Origin: Tetrahymena thermophila SB210
Taxonomy: Eukaryota; Ciliophora; Oligohymenophorea; Hymenostomatida; Tetrahymenidae
NCBI RefSeq assembly: GCF_000189635.1
Contig: NW_002476199.1
Span: 124,001-188,000 of the forward strand
DNA: 64,000 nt
Direction: 5' to 3'
Below the pieces are notes generated by a model, which was given only the letters and a program-made list of their open reading frames with translations, did not search any database and was not told the origin of the DNA. Both the position numbers and the translations under genes were made by a program. Every line of letters begins with the position of its first letter. The stretch's first letter is position 1. Below are positions 61,163-64,000 of this stretch, one piece after another.

Positions 61163-64000
61163 ATGATTATAAAAGAGTTAAATAGCTGCTAACTCTTAGA
61201 AAATATAAATATCAGTAATAGATAAAGATGTTCTATTGAGATTTTTAATTATGAGTAATCTTATGATTTAAAAAAAGACTTAAGAAAACTTGTCCTTGAT
61301 AGAATAAGAAATCAAAATTCACCTAAAGACATGGATAACTCTTATTCGCATCAAAATGCTAAAGCTTAATTGAATACGATTTGTATGGACTCCTTAAACT
61401 CTCCTATATCTAATCTTCAGTCGCATATTTAATATCGCAACTAGCTAAAATTGCAAGAAATAAAATAAATTCTACTTTCAAATGACAAAATATAATTAGA
61501 AAATCCTACTCATAATGAAGTACTAAAATATAAAAAAATATTAATAGTAAGTAACATCATTTTATAATAAAGATTTTGCTACATGTGATGAAGAAACCAA
61601 TTAGAAATAAAGAAGAAATCAATTTTATATAACTTTTCTTAAGAGGATTAAAAGTTTTGAATATTAAAAACGATTTAGGAGAAACTGACTTGAGTTAAAA
61701 TATATACCCTTTTATTAGCTACTCTTTCTTTAGCAAAGGCTAGACTATATACAGCTCTGGTATATTAAATATGTAATAGCTATGCTTAATTAAAAATATA
61801 TTTTTATTAATAATTAGGTGAATTTTCTTTTAACTATTATGTCATCTTAAAAGGTAAATTAAAATAGATATTTAATATTATTTAATTCCTATTAATTTTG
61901 TTCTACAGGAAAAGTCGCATAGTACAATGATGAAAATAGTGAAAAAAAGTAACAAGACCCTCATATTTCATAAACTAGCTAAAGGTTGCTATAGAGTTCA
62001 AGACTTAATGATATTTTACAGGCAAAAAATTAGCAAGTTGAATTAAATAAAAACTTAAACAATCAAAAAATTAATTTGCCAAATAAAGTACTTGAGAAAT
62101 ATTTTGAGATTGGTTAAGGTTTTGGAGATATTGAGATAATAACTCATCAAACAAGGTAGGTATTTGGGGATTTTAATTATTTAGAAAATTAAACTAATTC
62201 TTTTTCAATCGTTATTTTACAAAATCATCCACAAAATAATCAATTTTTGTTTTTAACTGGTGATTATAAATTAATTAATTTAATAAGCTTTTTTACTGGA
62301 TAAGAAATTTTTTTTATAATTAATTAGATCTTCTACTATGGTTTGCATAGAGGATACTCATCTACTAACAATTAGCAAGGAAGGTTTTGAATAAGTATTT
62401 ATCAAATACATTCAAGAGCAAATTACAGAAAAGATAGCATTCTTCTAACAGTTCTCGTTTTTTAAATACATACCTGGCTCACGAATTCTTAATTTTATAA
62501 ATAGTGCAAAAAAAATGCGATATATCAATAAATAGATTATTTATTAAGAGGGAGATCCTGTAGATTTAATTTACTTTATATTACATGGCGAAGTTAGCAT
62601 ATCAAAAATGTGTGATAAAAAAAGAATTAATGTAAACATTTTGGGGATGAATAATTTTTTTGGGATTGACGAAATATCTAACCAATCATCCCCATCTAGT
62701 GTTAGAGAAATTAAAGTAATTAGTTCTTCAAATGACTTGAATGTACTAGCTTTTAATATTTAAGTAATTAATAAACTTTTTATAATCATTGTTTCTTTAA
62801 TGAACTAAAATTTAAAATATTAAGAAATTTATGAAGTTCCTTCAAAGTTATAAGCAGCTTGATACCTTTATCGAAGAATGCAAAAAAAAGCTTTAAAATA
62901 GGGATTTAATGGCAGAGAAAATTTTTAATACACAGAATATCATAGAAACAGAATTATCATCAAAAAAAAATATTGAATAACCATTTGTAAATAAATATCT
63001 TTATTGCTTTAACTAACAATAAATATTACAAATATATTAGGAATTGAAGGATAGTATGCTTCAAAAGTTGATGGTTCACAGAAAACATCAGTCGCAAAAG
63101 TTAGGAGCTGTAGAAGCAACTGATTAATCATAGCAAATACTTAAAAGTTAAGCTAATAAATTAGAGTAAATGGTAAATGCAAGAGAGTAGATTTTTAATA
63201 CACTAGATAGATAATAGCAAAAAGATAAGCAATACAAAAAGAATATATCAACGGATAACATTTTTTAATCTTAAGCAAATACGCCTCATAATAATTTCAC
63301 TTTGGAATAAAAGAAAATTAACTATATTTTCAATTAACAGAAAGATTTAATTTTCGATTAGACTTATTTTACTAGCTAAGAGAAAATTAATGGAAAAAAT
63401 AATAAATACATGCTAGAGTTAAAAAATGTTATAAATTCTTAAAGCTCAGAAAAGGAAAAGATTAAAAAATAATCTTCTACTTTTGATCCTGTTTAAAGTA
63501 AGAGTGCTCAACATATTAATATAGATTAGCTAGATAATTTATAATAGAGAACAACAAATAACTAATTTTCTTCATCAACTTAAATTTCTCAATAGACAAA
63601 ATTTTTATAAAAATACTTGTCTAAAAAAAGACTGCAGGATAAATTCCAAAACTTTGAACTTGAACTACAATAGAAGAATCCTCAACATTTGACAAGCTGT
63701 GAAGATTTAGTAAATTAGCGAGGATCAAGTAAAGACAAAAATGATTTAATATAATAAACTAGTAAAAAACAAATTGATAAATAATAAATCAGTAATTTGA
63801 GTGAAGCAAGTAAATCATCAGGCACTTTAAAAACCAGAAAGAAATAATTTAATTTTAACATTAGAAAATTTTTTGAGTAACCTTAATTAATAGATCATAA
63901 TTAAATCTAATAAATTAATAACTTTTAAGCTTTAAGTTTGAGTCATCAATAGTTTCCAAATGAATAGCCAGAAACTAAAAAGGATAAGGAATTTTCTTCT
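61163..64000 (+). CDS. protein with two cyclic-nucleotide-binding domains (CNB protein 4), 3' end beyond window
   Basis: Multi-exon gene starting ATG 61163 (MIIKELNSCQLLENINISNR); the frame is still open at the window end. An apparent 26-nt intron (61547-61572) leads to ILLHVMKKPIRNKEEINFIQ. CNB domain 1 reads YSFFSKGQTIYSSGEFSFNY then YVILKGKVAQYNDE, an insert, and EIGQGFGDIEIITHQTR|SSTMVCIEDTHLLTISKEG, with intact FGD and Arg. CNB domain 2 reads NKQIIYQEGDPVDLIYFILH, GEVSISKM and NNFFGIDEISNQSSPSSVR, a degenerate cassette. After another intron (62761-62821) come a helical linker (KFMKFLQSYKQLDTFIEECK), a coiled-coil region (QKLMVHRKHQSQKLGAVEA) and a Gln/Ser/Asn-rich tail. No effector domain is seen within the window. 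Domain plan and tail composition match CNB proteins 1-3. Confidence 0.87.

Noticed and set aside
1-64000. Telomere repeats, tRNA or rRNA genes, transposons, CRISPR arrays
   Set aside because: No CCCCAA/GGGGTT arrays, no cloverleaf-like segment with GGTTCRA, no transposase-like frame and no regularly spaced short repeats were seen.

Overview
The window reads as macronuclear DNA of a Tetrahymena-like (oligohymenophorean) ciliate. It is very AT-rich, and TAA and TAG stand inside conserved reading frames at glutamine positions while TGA is the only stop. The clearest case is eIF6, where TAA at 12329-12331 encodes the conserved Gln of LLQIP. Introns are GT-AG, T-rich and mostly 37-250 nt, with one of about 1.2 kb and at least one apparent 26-nt intron. 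I saw no telomeric repeat, tRNA, rRNA, transposon or CRISPR array.

Layout. 0-5 kb: an uncertain membrane-protein fragment (+), then a serine alpha/beta hydrolase (-) with an altered nucleophile elbow and an acidic, tail-anchored C-terminus. 6-17 kb: a low-complexity/coiled-coil protein (-), translation factor eIF6 (+), and a second coiled-coil protein (-). 18-23 kb: a UPF1/SEN1-like SF1 helicase (-) with an N-terminal dsRNA-binding domain and eroded motifs V and VI. 24-31 kb: ribosomal protein uL13 (-) with a 1.2-kb intron, a Gln/Ser-rich protein of unknown role (+), and a small ER-type membrane protein (-). 32-37 kb: a CMGC (DYRK/CLK-like) protein kinase (-) and a broken reading frame (+). 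37-48 kb: three cyclic-nucleotide-binding-domain (CNB) proteins in alternating orientation (-,+,-). 49-55 kb: archaemetzincin (+), an ACAT/DGAT1-type MBOAT acyltransferase (+) and a SAM methyltransferase (+). 56-60 kb: two paralogous polytopic membrane proteins (+,+). 61-64 kb: a fourth CNB protein (+), cut by the window end.

Genes are single transcription units separated by 0.6-1.5 kb of very AT-rich DNA; there are no operons. Functional coupling is not evident except through local duplication: the CNB family and the paired membrane proteins look like expansions in place. Several intergenic spaces hold tandem or decayed duplicates. At three loci (downstream of the helicase, of CNB protein 2 and of the first polytopic membrane protein) the repeated unit includes the last codons of the adjacent gene, which suggests recurrent copying of gene 3' ends.
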